From positions 372,001 to 436,000 of the forward strand of contig NW_027478771.1 in NCBI RefSeq assembly GCF_051014685.1: 64,000 nucleotides of DNA. Reading direction: 5' to 3'. Shown here piece by piece: positions 48,735 to 61,254 of the stretch. The notes below the pieces were generated by a model. That model saw nothing but the letters and a program-made list of their open reading frames with translations. It was not told the DNA's origin and searched no databases. How positions within the stretch are numbered: position 1 is the stretch's first letter; each line of letters opens with the position of its first letter. Origin of the DNA: Ptiloglossa arizonensis. Lineage: Eukaryota; Arthropoda; Insecta; Hymenoptera; Colletidae. The translations under genes were made by a program, and so were the position numbers.

Positions 48735-50345
48735 GAGATTCTACTTTCAGATGCAATAGGAATTTTTGGGTTAGGTCAATCCGTTCGCGAGATATGGGAC
48801 TTTGAAGCTAAGAAATGGTTGAGAAGACAACAAATTTTTCGCAATTCTGCTGCTCCAAACGCTTAACCAGAATGGGCTAGGGAAAAAATACACATACCTT
48901 TGTAATCGGGCGAGTTTCTACTTTCAGACGCAGCAGGAATTTTTGGGTTTGGTCAATACGTTCGCGAGATATGGGACTTTGAAGCTAAGAAATGGTTGAG
49001 AAGACAACAAATTTTTCGCAATTCTGCTGCTCCAAACGCTTAACCAGTATGGGCTAGGGAAAAAATACACTTACCGTTGTAATCGGGCGAGTTTCTACTT
49101 TCACACGCAACAGGAATTTTTGGGTTAGGTCAATCCGTTCGCGAGATATGGGAGTTTGAAGCCAAGAAATGGTAGAGAAGGCAAAACATTTTTCACAATT
49201 CTGCTGATCCAAACGCTTAACCAGAATGGCCTAGGGAAAAAATACACATACCGTTGTAATCGGGCGAGATTCTACTTTCAGATGCAATAGGAATTTTTGG
49301 GTTAGGTCAATCCGTTCGCGAGATATGGGACTTTGAAGCTAAGAAATGGTTGAGAAGACAACAAATTTTTCGCAATTCTCCTGCTCCAAACGCTTAACCA
49401 GAATGGGCTAGGGAAAAAATACACATACCTTTGTAATCGGGCGAGTTTCTACTTTCAGACGCAGCAGGAATTTTTGGGTTTGGTCAATACGTTCGCGAGA
49501 TATGGGACTTTGAAGCTAAGAAATGGTTGAGAAGACAACAAATTTTTCGCAATTCTGCTGCTCCAAACGCTTAACCAGAATGGGCTAGGGAAAAAATACA
49601 CATACCTTTGTAATCGGGCGAGTTTCTACTTTCAGACGCAGCAGGAATTTTTGGGTTTGGTCAATACGTTCGCGAGATATGGGACTTTGAAGCTAAGAAA
49701 TGGTTGAGAAGACAACAAATTTTTCGCAATTCTGCTGCTCCAAACGCTTAACCAGTATGGGCTAGGGAAAAAATACACTTACCGTTGTAATCGGGCGAGT
49801 TTCTACTTTCACACGCAACAGGAATTTTTGGGTTAGGTCAATCCGTTCGCGAGATATGGGAGTTTGAAGCCAAGAAATGGTAGAGAAGGCAAAACATTTT
49901 TCACAATTCTGCTGATCCAAACGCTTAACCAGAATGGCCTAGGGAAAAAATACACATACCGTTGTAATCGGGCGAGATTCTACTTTCAGATGCAATAGGA
50001 ATTTTTGGGTTAGGTCAATCCGTTCGCGAGATATGGGACTTTGAAGCTAAGAAATGGTTGAGAAGACAACAAATTTTTCGCAATTCTGCTGCTCCAAACG
50101 CTTAACCAGAATGGGCTAGGGAAAAAATACACATACCTTTGTAATCGGGCGAGTTTCTACTTTCAGACGCAGCAGGAATTTTTGGGTTTGGTCAATACGT
50201 TCGCGAGATATGGGACTTTGAAGCTAAGAAATGGTTGAGAAGACAACAAATTTTTCGCAATTCTGCTGCTCCAAACGCTTAACCAGAATGGGCTAGGGAA
50301 AAAATACACTTACCGTTGTAATCGGGCGAGTTTCTACTTTCACAC
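48735..50345 (+). repeat. 3-mer and 4-mer steps marked by GCGAGATTCTAC
   Basis: GAGATTCTAC occurs at about 48735, 49266 and 49974: steps of 531 bp (3 monomers) and 708 bp (4 monomers). The difference is one extra CAGACGCAGCAGG/GGGTTTGGTCAATACG monomer in the longer step. CAGTATGGGCTAGG and TTTTTCACAATTCTG recur 708 bp apart. This cluster opens the second community-1 domain. Confidence 0.8.
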
Positions 50346-50639
50346 GCAACAGGAATTTTTGGGTTAGGTCAATCCGTTCGGGAGACATGGTAGTTTGAAG
50401 CCAAGAAATGGTTGAGAAGACAACAAATTTTTCGCACTTCTGCTGCTCCAAACGCTTAACCAGAATGGCCTAGGGACAAAATACACATACCGTTGTAATC
50501 GGGCGAGTTTCTACTTTCAGATGCAATAGGAATTTTTGGGTTACGTCAATCCGTTCGCGAGATATGGGACTTTGAAGCTAAGAAATGGTTGAGAAGGCAA
50601 AAAATTTTTCGCAATTCTGCTGCTCCAAACGCTTAACCA

Positions 50640-53600
50640 GAATGGCCTAGGGAAAAAATACACATACCGTTGTAATCGGGCGAGTTTCTACTTTCACACG
50701 CAACAGGAATTTTTGGGCTAGGTCAATCCGTTCGCGAGATATGGGAGTTTGAAGCCAAGAAATGGTTGAGAAGGCAAAATATTTTTCGCAATTCTGCTGA
50801 ACCAAACGCTTAATCAGAATGGCCTAGGGAAAAAATACACATACCGTTGTAATCGGGCGTGTTTCTACTTTCAGATGCAATAGAAATTTTTGGGTTCGGT
50901 CAATCCGTTCGGGAGATATGGGAGTTTGAAACCAAGAAATGGTTGAGAAGACAACAAATTTTTCGCACTTCTGTTGCTCCAATCGCTTAACCAGAATGGG
51001 CTAGGGAAAACATACACATACCGTTGTAATCGGGCGAGTTTTTACTTTCACACGCAACAGGAATTTTTGGGTTAGGTCAATCCGTTCGCGAGATATTGGA
51101 GTTTGAAGCCAAGAAATGGTTGAGAAGGCATACAATTTTTCGAAATTCTGCTGATCCAAACGCTTAACCAGAATGGCCTAGGGAAAAAATACACATACCG
51201 TTGTAATCGTGCGAGTTTCTACTTTCAGATGCAATAGGAATTTTTGGGTTAGGTCAATCCGTTCGCGAGATATGGGAGTTTGAAGCCAAGAAATGGTTGA
51301 GAAGGCATACAATTTTTCGCAATTCTGCTGATCCAAACGCTTAACCAGAATGGCCTAGGGAAAAAATACACATACCGTTGTAATGGGGCGAGTTTTTACT
51401 TTCACACGCAACAGGAATTTTTGGGTAAGGTCAATCCGTTCGCGAGATATGGGAGTTTGAAGCCAAGAAATGGTTGAGAAGGCATACAATTTTTCGCAAT
51501 TCTGCTGATCCAAAAGCTTAACCAGAATGGCCTAGGGAAAAAATACACATACCGTTGTAATCGGGCGAGTTTCTACTTTCACACGCAACAGGAATTTTTG
51601 GGCTAGGTCAATCCGTTCGCGAGATATGGGAGTTTGAAGCCAAGAAATGGTTGAGAAGGCAAAATATTTTTCGCAATTCTGCTGAACCAAACGCTTAACC
51701 AGAATGGCCTAGGGAAAAAATACACATACCGTTGTAATCGGGCGAGCTTCTACTTTCAGATGCAATAGGAATTTTTGGGTTAGGTCAATCCGTTCGCGAG
51801 ATATGGGAGTTTGAAGCCAAGAAATGGTAGAGATGGCAAAACATTTTTCGCAATTCTGCTGATCCAAACGCGTAACCAGAATGGCCTAGGGAAAAAATAC
51901 ACATACCGTTGTAATCGGGCGAGCTTCTACTTTCAGATGCAATAGGAATTTTTGGGTTAGGTCAATCCGTTCGCGAGATATGGGAGTTTGAAGCCAAGAA
52001 ATGGTAGAGAAGGCAAAACATTTTTCGCAAATCTGCTGATCCAAACGCGTAACCAGAATGGCCTAGGGAAAAAATACACATACCGTTGTAATCGGGCGAG
52101 CTTCTACTTTCAGATGCAATAGGAATTTTTGGGTTAGGTCAATCCGTTCGCGAGATATGGGACTTTGAAGCTAAGAAATGGTTGAGAAGACAACAAATTT
52201 TTCGCAATTCTGCTGCTCCAAACGCTTAACCAGAATGGGCTAGGGAAAAAATACACATACCGTTGTAATCGGGCGAGGTTTTACTTTCACACGCAACAGG
52301 AATTTTTGGGTTAGGTCAATCCGTTCGCGAGATATGGGAGTTTGAAGCCAAGAAATGGTTGAGAAGGCATACAATTTTTCGCAATTCTGCTGATTCAAAC
52401 GCTTAACCAGAATGGCCTAGGGAAAAAATACACATACCGTTGTAATCGGGCGAGTTTCTACTTTCAGATGCAATAGGAATTTTTGGGTTAGGTCAATCCG
52501 TTCGCGAGATATGGGAGTTTGAAGCCAAGAAATGGTTGAGAAGGCATACAATTTTTCGCAATTCTGCTGATCCAAACGCTTAACCAGAATGGGCTAGGGA
52601 AAAAATACACATACCGTTGTAATCGGGCGAGTTTTTACTTTCAGATGCAATAGGAATTTTTGGGTTGGGTCAATCCGTTCGCGAGATATGGGACTTTGAA
52701 GCCAAGAAATGGTTGAGAAGACAACAAATTTTTCGCACTTCTGCTGCTCCAAACGCTTAACCAGAATGGCCTAGGGAAGAAATACACATACTGTTGTAAT
52801 CGGGCGAGTTTCTACTTTCAGACGCAACAGGAATTTTTGGGTTAGGTCAATCCGTTCGCGAGATATGGGAGTTTGAAGCCAAGAAATGGTTGAGAAGGCA
52901 AAAAATTTTTCGCAATTGTGCTGCTCCAAACGCTTAACCAGAATGGCCTAGGGAAAAAATACACATACCGTTGTAATCGGGCGAGTTTCTACTTTCACAC
53001 GCAACAGGAATTTTTGGGCTAGGTCAATCAGTTCGCGAGATATGGGAGTTTGAAGCCAAGAAATGGTTGAGAAGGCAAAATATTTTTCGCAATTCTGCTG
53101 AACCAAACGCTTAATCAGAATGGCCTAGGGAAAAAATACACATACCGTTGTAATCGGGCGTGTTTCTACTTTCAGATGCAATAGAAATTTTTGGGCTAGG
53201 TCAATCCGTTCGGGAGATATGGGAGTTTGAAACCAAGAAATGGTTGAGAAGACAACAAATTTTTCGCACTTCTGTTGCTCCAAACGCTTAACCAGAATGG
53301 GCTAGGGAAAACATACACATACCGTTGTAATCGGGCGAGTTTTTACTTTCACACGCAACAGGAATTTTTGGGTTAGGTCAATCCGTTCGCGAGATATTGG
53401 AGTTTGAAGCCAAGAAATGGTTGAGAAGGCATACAATTTTTCGCAATTCTGCTGATCCAAACGCTTAACCAGAATGGCCTAGGGAAAAAATACACATACC
53501 GTTGTAATCGTGCGAGTTTCTACTTTCAGATGCAATAGGAATTTTTGGGTTAGGTCAATCCGTTCGCGAGATATGGGAGTTTGAAGCCAAGAAATGGTTG

Positions 53601-54970
53601 AGAAGGCATACAATTTTTCGCAATTCTGCTGATCCAAACGCTTAACCAGAATGGCCTAGGGAAAAAATACACATACCGTTGTAATGGGGCGAGTTTTTAC
53701 TTTCACACGCAACAGGAATTTTTGGGTAAGGTCAATCCGTTCGCGAGATATGGGAGTTTGAAGCCAAGAAATGGTTGAGAAGGCATACAATTTTTCGCAA
53801 TTCTGCTGATCCAAAAGCTTAACCAGAATGGCCTAGGGAAAAAATACACATACCGTTGTAATCGGGCGAGTTTCTACTTTCACACGCAACAGGAATTTTT
53901 GGGCTAGGTCAATCCGTTCGCGAGATATGGGAGTTTGAAGCCAAGAAATGGTTGAGAAGGCAAAATATTTTTCGCAATTCTGCTGAACCAAACGCTTAAC
54001 CAGAATGGCCTAGGGAAAAAATACACATACCGTTGTAATCGGGCGAGCTTCTACTTTCAGATGCAATAGGAATTTTTGGGTTAGGTCAATCCGTTCGCGA
54101 GATATGGGAGTTTGAAGCCAAGAAATGGTAGAGAAGGCAAAACATTTTTCGCAATTCTGCTGATCCAAACGCGTAACCAGAATGGCCTAGGGAAAAAATA
54201 CACATACCGTTGTAATCGGGCGAGCTTCTACTTTCAGATGCAATAGGAATTTTTGGGTTAGGTCAATCCGTTCGCGAGATATGGGAGTTTGAAGCCAAGA
54301 AATGGTAGAGAAGGCAAAACATTTTTCGCAAATCTGCTGATCCAAACGCGTAACCAGAATGGCCTAGGGAAAAAATACACATACCGTTGTAATCGGGCGA
54401 GCTTCTACTTTCAGATGCAATAGGAATTTTTGGGTTAGGTCAATCCGTTCGCGAGATATGGGACTTTGAAGCTAAGAAATGGTTGAGAAGACAACAAATT
54501 TTTCGCAATTCTGCTGCTCCAAACGCTTAACCAGAATGGGCTAGGGAAAAAATACACATACCGTTGTAATCGGGCGAGGTTTTACTTTCACACGCAACAG
54601 GAATTTTTGGGTTAGGTCAATCCGTTCGCGAGATATGGGAGTTTGAAGCCAAGAAATGGTTGAGAAGGCATACAATTTTTCGCAATTCTGCTGATTCAAA
54701 CGCTTAACCAGAATGGCCTAGGGAAAAAATACACATACCGTTGTAATCGGGCGAGTTTCTACTTTCAGATGCAATAGGAATTTTTGGGTTAGGTCAATCC
54801 GTTCGCGAGATATGGGAGTTTGAAGCCAAGAAATGGTTGAGAAGGCATACAATTTTTCGCAATTCTGCTGATCCAAACGCTTAACCAGAATGGGCTAGGG
54901 AAAAAATACACATACCGTTGTAATCGGGCGAGTTTTTACTTTCAGATGCAATAGGAATTTTTGGGTTGGG
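50640..54970 (+). repeat. 13-monomer HOR, two 2301-bp copies
   Basis: The rare GAGATATTGGAG at 51091 and 53392, and CGCAAATCTGC at 52026 and 54327, are each exactly 2301 bp (13 x 177) apart. Other shared marks are GAAAACATACACATACC, TAATCGTGCGAG, TAATGGGGCGAG, CCAAAAGCTTAACC and CAAACGCGTAACC. The copies differ at GAGATGGC (first) against GAGAAGGC, and CAATCCG (first) against CAATCAG near 53030. No indels separate them. Confidence 0.9.
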
Positions 54971-54985
54971 TCAATCAGTTCGCGA
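54955..54985 (+). other. Chimeric monomer at the 13-mer to 11-mer switch
   Basis: The left part, GGGTTGGGTCAATC, is that of the monomer at about 52655. The right part, CAATCAGTTCGCGAG with GGGAGTTTGAAGCC, is that of the monomer at about 53025. CAATCAG is otherwise almost absent from the window, so the donor is clear. Joining them removes two monomers and turns a 13-mer step into an 11-mer step. Confidence 0.8.
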
Positions 54986-56410
54986 GATATGGGAGTTTGA
55001 AGCCAAGAAATGGTTGAGAAGGCAAAATATTTTTCGCAATTCTGCTGAACCAAACGCTTAATCAGAATGGCCTAGGGAAAAAATACACATACCGTTGTAA
55101 TCGGGCGTGTTTCTACTTTCAGATGCAATAGAAATTTTTGGGTTAGGTCAATCCGTTCGGGAGATATGGGAGTTTGAAACCAAGAAATGGTTGAGAAGAC
55201 AACAAATTTTTCGCACTTCTGTTGCTCCAAACGCTTAACCAGAATGGGCTAGGGAAAACATACACATACCGTTGTAATCGGGCGAGTTTTTACTTTCACA
55301 CGCAACAGGAATTTTTGGGTTAGGTCAATCCGTTCGCGAGATATTGGAGTTTGAAGCCAAGAAATGGTTGAGAAGGCATACAATTTTTCGCAATTCTGCT
55401 GATCCAAACGCTTAACCAGAATGGCCTAGGGAAAAAATACACATACCGTTGTAATCGTGCGAGTTTCTACTTTCAGATGCAATAGGAATTTTTGGGTTAG
55501 GTCAATCCGTTCGCGAGATATGGGAGTTTGAAGCCAAGAAATGGTTGAGAAGGCATACAATTTTTCGCAATTCTGCTGATCCAAACGCTTAACCAGAATG
55601 GCCTAGGGAAAAAATACACATACCGTTGTAATGGGGCGAGTTTTTACTTTCACACGCAACAGGAATTTTTGGGTAAGGTCAATCCGTTCGCGAGATATGG
55701 GAGTTTGAAGCCAAGAAATGGTTGAGAAGGCATACAATTTTTCGCAATTCTGCTGATCCAAAAGCTTAACCAGAATGGCCTAGGGAAAAAATACACATAC
55801 CGTTGTAATCGGGCGAGTTTCTACTTTCACACGCAACAGGAATTTTTGGGCTAGGTCAATCCGTTCGCGAGATATGGGAGTTTGAAGCCAAGAAATGGTT
55901 GAGAAGGCAAAATATTTTTCGCAATTCTGCTGAACCAAACGCTTAACCAGAATGGCCTAGGGAAAAAATACACATACCGTTGTAATCGGGCGAGCTTCTA
56001 CTTTCAGATGCAATAGGAATTTTTGGGTTAGGTCAATCCGTTCGCGAGATATGGGAGTTTGAAGCCAAGAAATGGTAGAGAAGGCAAAACATTTTTCGCA
56101 ATTCTGCTGATCCAAACGCGTAACCAGAATGGCCTAGGGAAAAAATACACATACCGTTGTAATCGGGCGAGCTTCTACTTTCAGATGCAATAGGAATTTT
56201 TGGGTTAGGTCAATCCGTTCGCGAGATATGGTAGTTTGAAGCCAAGAAATGGTAGAGAAGGCAAAACATTTTTCGCAATTCTGCTGATCCAAACGCGTAA
56301 CCAGAATGGCCTAGGGAAAAAATGCACATACCGTTGTAATCGGGCGAGCTTCTACTTTCAGATGCAATAGGAATTTTTGGGTTAGGTCAATCCGTTCGCG
56401 AGATATGGGA
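54971..56410 (+). repeat. Partial third copy of the 13-mer block, 11-monomer offset
   Basis: From about 54971 the sequence repeats 53024 onward at an offset of 1947 bp (11 x 177), checked at GAGATATTGG (53392, 55339). It starts at a chimeric monomer that skips two monomers of the 13-mer, and runs to about 56410, where GGGAGTTTGAAGCC replaces GGGACTTTGAAGCT. Private changes include ATATGGTAGTTTG near 56227 and AAAATGCACATACC near 56323. Confidence 0.85.
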
Positions 56411-58950
56411 GTTTGAAGCCAAGAAATGGTAGAGAAGGCAAAACATTTTTCGCAATTCTGCTGATCCAAACGCTTAACCAGAATGGCCTAGGGACAAAAT
56501 ACACATACCGTTGTAATCGGGCGAGCTTCTACTTTCAGATGCAATAGGAATTTTTGGGTTAGGTCAATCCGTTCGCGAGATATGGGACTTTGAAGCTAAG
56601 AAATGGTTGACAACACAACAAATTTTTCGCAATTCTGCTGCTCCAATCGCTTAACCAGAATGGCCTAGGGGAAAAATACACGTACCGTTGTAATCGGCCG
56701 AGTGTCTACTTTCAAATGCAATAGGAATTTTTGGGTTAGGTCAAGCCGTTCGCGAGATATGGGAGTTTGAAGCCAAGAAATGGTAGAGAAGGCAAAAAAT
56801 TTTTCACAACTCTGCTGCTCCAAACGCTTAACCAGAATGGCCTAGGGAAAAAATACACATACCGTTGTAATCGGGCGAGTTTCTACTTTCAGACGCAACA
56901 GGAATTTTTGGGTTAGGTCAATCCGTTCGCGAGATATGGGAGTTTGAAGCCAAGAAATGGTAGAGAAGGCAAAACATTTTTCGCAATTCTGCTGATCCAA
57001 ACGCTTAACCAGAATGGCCTAGGGAAAAAATACACATACCGTTGTAATCGGGCGAGCTTCTACTTTCAGATGCAATAGGAATTTTTGGGTTAGGTCAATC
57101 CGTTCGCGAGATATGGGACTTTGAAGCTAAGAAATGGTTGAGAAGACAACAAATTTTTCGCAATTCTGCTGCTCCAAACGCTTAACCAGAATGGGCTAGG
57201 GAAAAAATACACATACCTTTGTAATTGGGCGAGTTTCTACTTTCAGACGCAGCAGGAATTTTTGGGTTTGGTCAATTCGTTCGCGAGATATGGGACTTTG
57301 AAGCTAAGAAATGGTTGAGAAGACAACAAATTTTTCGCAATTCTGCTGCTTCAAACGCTTAACCAGAATGGCCTAGGGAAAAAATACACATACCGTTGTA
57401 ATCGGGCGAGTTTCTACTTTCAAATGCAATAGGAATTTTTGGGTTAGGTCAATCCGTTCGGGAGACATGGGAGTTTGAAGCCAAGAAATGGTTGAGAAGA
57501 CAACAAATTTTTCGCACTTCTGCTGCTCCAAACGCTTAATCAGAATGGCCTAGGGACAAAATACACATACCGTTGTAATCGGGCGAGTTTCTACTTTCAG
57601 ATGCAATAGGAATTTTTGGGTTAGGTCAATCCGTTCGCGAGATATGGGACTTTGAAGCTAAGAAATGGTTGAGAAGACAACAAATTTTTCGCAATTCTGC
57701 TGCTCCAAACGCTTAACCAGAATGGGCTAGGGAAAAAATAAACTTACCGTTGTAATCGGGCGAGTTTCTACTTTCACACGCAACAGGAATTTTTGGGTTA
57801 GGTCAATCCGTTCCCGAGATGTGGGAGTTTGAAGCCAAGGAATGGTTGAGAAGGCAAAAAATTTTTCGCAATTCTGCTGCTCCAAACGCTTAACCAGAAT
57901 GGCCTAGGGAAAAAATACACATACCGTTGTAATCGGGCGAGTTTCTACTTTCACACGCAACAGGAATTTTTGGGCTAGGTCAATCCGTTCGCGAGATATG
58001 GGAGTTTGAAGCCAAGAAATGGTTGAGAAGGCAGAATATTTTTCGCAATTCTGCTGAACCAAACGCTTAATCAGAATGGCCTAGGGATAAAATACACATA
58101 CCGTTGTAATCGGGCGTGTTTCTACTTTCAGATGCAATAGAAATTTTTGGGTTAGGTCAATCCGTTCGGGAGATATGGGAGTTTGAAACCAAGAAATGGT
58201 TGAGAAGACAACAAATTTTTCGCACTTCTGCTGATCCAAACGCTTAACCAGAATGGCCTAGGGAAAAAATACACATACCGTTGTAATGGGGCGAGTTTTT
58301 ACTTTCACACCCAACAGGAATTTTTGGGTTAGGTCAATCCGTTCGCGAGATATGGGAGTTTGAAGCCAAGAAATGGTTGAGAAGGCAAAACATTTTTCGC
58401 AATTCTGCTGATCCAAACGCTTAACCAGAATGGCCTAGGGACAAAATACACATACCGTTGTAATCGGGCGAGCTTCTACTTTCAGATGCAATAGGAATTT
58501 TTGGGTTAGGTCATTCCGTTCGCGAGATATGGGACTTTGAAGCTAAGAAATGGTTGACAACACAACAAATTTTTCGCACTTCTGCTGCTCCAATCGCTTA
58601 ACCAGAATGGCCTAGGGGAAAAATACACGTACCGTTGTAATCGGCCGAGTGTCTACTTTCAAATGCAATAGGAATTTTTGGGTTAGGTCAAGCCGTTCGC
58701 GAGATATGGGAGTTTGAAGCCAAGAAATGGTAGAGAAGGCAAAAAATTTTTCACAACTCTGCTGCTCCAAACGCTTCACCAGAATGGCCTAGGGAAAAAA
58801 TACACATACCGTTGTAATCGGGCGAGTTTCTACTTTCAGACGCAACAGGAATTTTTGGGTTAGGTCAATCCGTTCGTGAGATATGGGAGTTTGAAGCCAA
58901 GAAATGGTAGGGAAGGCAAAACATTTTCCGCAATTCTGCTGATCCAAACG
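56400..58950 (+). repeat. Block duplicated at 11-monomer spacing (1947 bp)
   Basis: Roughly 56400-57000 and 58350-58950 share, in order, GGGACAAAATACAC, GCGAGCTTC, GGGACTTTGAAGCT, GGTTGACAACACAAC, TCGGCCGAGTGTC, GGTCAAGCCG and TTCACAACTCTG. CAACACAACA sits at 56611 and 58558, exactly 1947 bp apart. Here a 9-mer module from community 2 (TCGGCCGAGTGTC to CACAACTCTG) is embedded among community-1 monomers. Between the pair, 57100-58250 resembles 50.0-51.0 kb. Confidence 0.75.
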
Positions 58951-59299
58951 CTTAACCAGAATGGCCTAGGGAAAAAATACACATACCGTTGTAATCGGGC
59001 GAGTTTCTACTTTCAGGTGCAATAGGAATTTTTGGGTTAGGTCAATCCGTTCGCGAGATATGGGAGTTTGAAGCCACGAAATGGTTGAGAAGGCATACAA
59101 TTTTTCGCAATTCTGCTGATCCAAACGCTTAACCAGCATGGCCTAGGGAAAAAATACACATACCTTTGTAATCGGGCGAGTTTCTACTTTCAGACGCAGC
59201 AGGAATTTTTGGGTTTGGTCAATACGTTCGCGAGATATGGGACTTTGAAGCTAAGAAATGGTTGAGAAGACAACAAATTTTTCGCAATTCTGCTGCTCC

Positions 59300-60970
59300 A
59301 AACGCTTAACCAGAATGGGCTAGGGAAAAAATACACTTACCGTTGTAATCGGGCGAGTTTCTACTTTCACACGCAACAGGAATTTTTGGGTTAGGTCAAT
59401 CCGTTCGGGAGACATGGGAGCTTGAAGCCAAGAAATGGTTGAGAAGACAACAAATTTTTCGCACTTCTGCTGCTCCAAACGCTTAACCAGAATGGCCTAG
59501 GGTCAAAATACACCTACCGTTGTAATCGGGCGAGTTTCTACTTTCAGATGCAATAGGAATTTTTGGGTTACGTCAATCCGTTCGCGAGATATGGGACTTT
59601 GAAGCTAAGAAATGGTTGAGAAGGCAAAAAATTTTTCGCAATTCTGCTGCTCCAAACGCTTAACCAGAATGGCCTAGGGAAAAAATACACATACCGTTGT
59701 AATCGGGCGAGTTTCTACTTTCACACGCAACAGGAATTTTTGGGCTAGGTCAATCCGTTCGCGAGATATGGGAGTTTGAAGCCAAAAAATGGTTGAGAAA
59801 GCAAAATATTTTTCGCAATTCTGCTGAACCAAACGCTTAACCAGAATGGGCTAGGGAAAACATACACATACCGTTGTAATCGGGCGAGTTTTTACTTTCA
59901 CACGCAACAGGAATTTTTGGGTTAGGTCAATCCGTTCGCGAGATATTGGAGTTTGAAGCCAAGAAATGGTTGAGAAGGCATACAATTTTTCGCAATTCTG
60001 CTGATCCAAACGCTTAACCAGAATGGCCTAGGGAAAAAATACACATACCGTTGTAATCGTGCGAGTTTCTACTTTCAGATGCAATAGGAATTTTTGGGTT
60101 AGGTCAATCCGTTCGCGAGATATGGGAGTTTGAAGCCAAGAAATGGTTGAGAAGGCATACAATTTTTCGCAATTCTGCTGATCCAAACGCTTAACCAGAA
60201 TGGCCTAGGGAAAAAATACACATACCGTTGTAATGGGGCGAGTTTTTACTTTCACACGCAACAGGAATTTTTGAGTAAGGTCAATCCGTTCGCGAGATAT
60301 GGGAGTTTGAAGCCAAGAAATGGTTGAGAAGGCATACAATTTTTCGCAATTCTGCTGATCCAAAAGCTTAACCAGAATGGCCTAGGGAAAGAATACACAT
60401 ACCGTTGTAATCGGGCGAGTTTCTACTTTCACACGCAACAGGAATTTCTGGGCTAGGTCAATCCGTTCGCGAGATATGGGAGTTTGAAGCCAAGAAATGG
60501 TTGAGAAGGCAAAATATTTTTCGCAATTCTGCTGAACCAAACGCTTAACCAGAATGGCCTAGGGAAAAAATACACATACCGTTGTAATCGGGCAAGCTTC
60601 TACTTTCAGATGCAATAGGAATTTTTGGGTTAGGTCAATCCGTTCGCGAGATATGGGAGTTTGAAGCCAAGAAATGGTAGAGAAGGCAAAACATTTTTCG
60701 CAATTCTGCTGATCCAAACGCGTTACCAGAATGGCCTAGGGAAAAAATACACATACCGTTGTAATCGGGCGAGCTTCTACTTTCAGATGCAATAGGAATT
60801 TTTGGGTTAGGTCAATCCGTTCGCGAGATATGGGAGTTTGAAGCCAAGAAATGGTAGAGAAGGCAAAACATTTTTCGCAATTCTGCTGATCCAAACGCGT
60901 AACCAGAATGGCCTAGGGAAAAAATACACATACCGTTGTAATCGGGCGAGCTTCTACTTTCAGATGCAAT
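59300..60970 (+). repeat. Fourth copy of the 50-56 kb block, one monomer shorter
   Basis: GGGTTACGTC at about 50541 and 59568 are 9027 bp apart (51 x 177), while GAGATATTGG at 51091 and 59941 are 8850 bp apart (50 x 177). This copy therefore lost exactly one monomer between those points, at about 59827-59850. It then follows the block through TAATCGTGCG, TAATGGGGCG, CCAAAAGCTT and CGCGTTACC to about 60980, where community-2 sequence begins. Private change: GGGCAAGCTTC near 60590. Confidence 0.82.
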
Positions 60971-61254
60971 AGGAATTTTTGGGTTAGGTCAATCCGTTCG
61001 GGAGACATGGGAGTTTGAAGCCAAGAAATGGTTGAGAACACAACAAATTTTTCGCACTTCTGCTGCTCCAAACGCTTAACCAGAATGGCCTAGGGAAGAA
61101 ATACACATACCGCTGTAATCGGGCGAGTTTCTACTTTCAGACGCAACAGGAATTTTTGGGTTAGGTCAATCCGTTCGCGAGATATGGGAGTTTGAAGCCA
61201 AGAAATGGTTGAGAAGGCAAAAAATTTTTCGCAATTCTGCTGATTCAAACGCTT

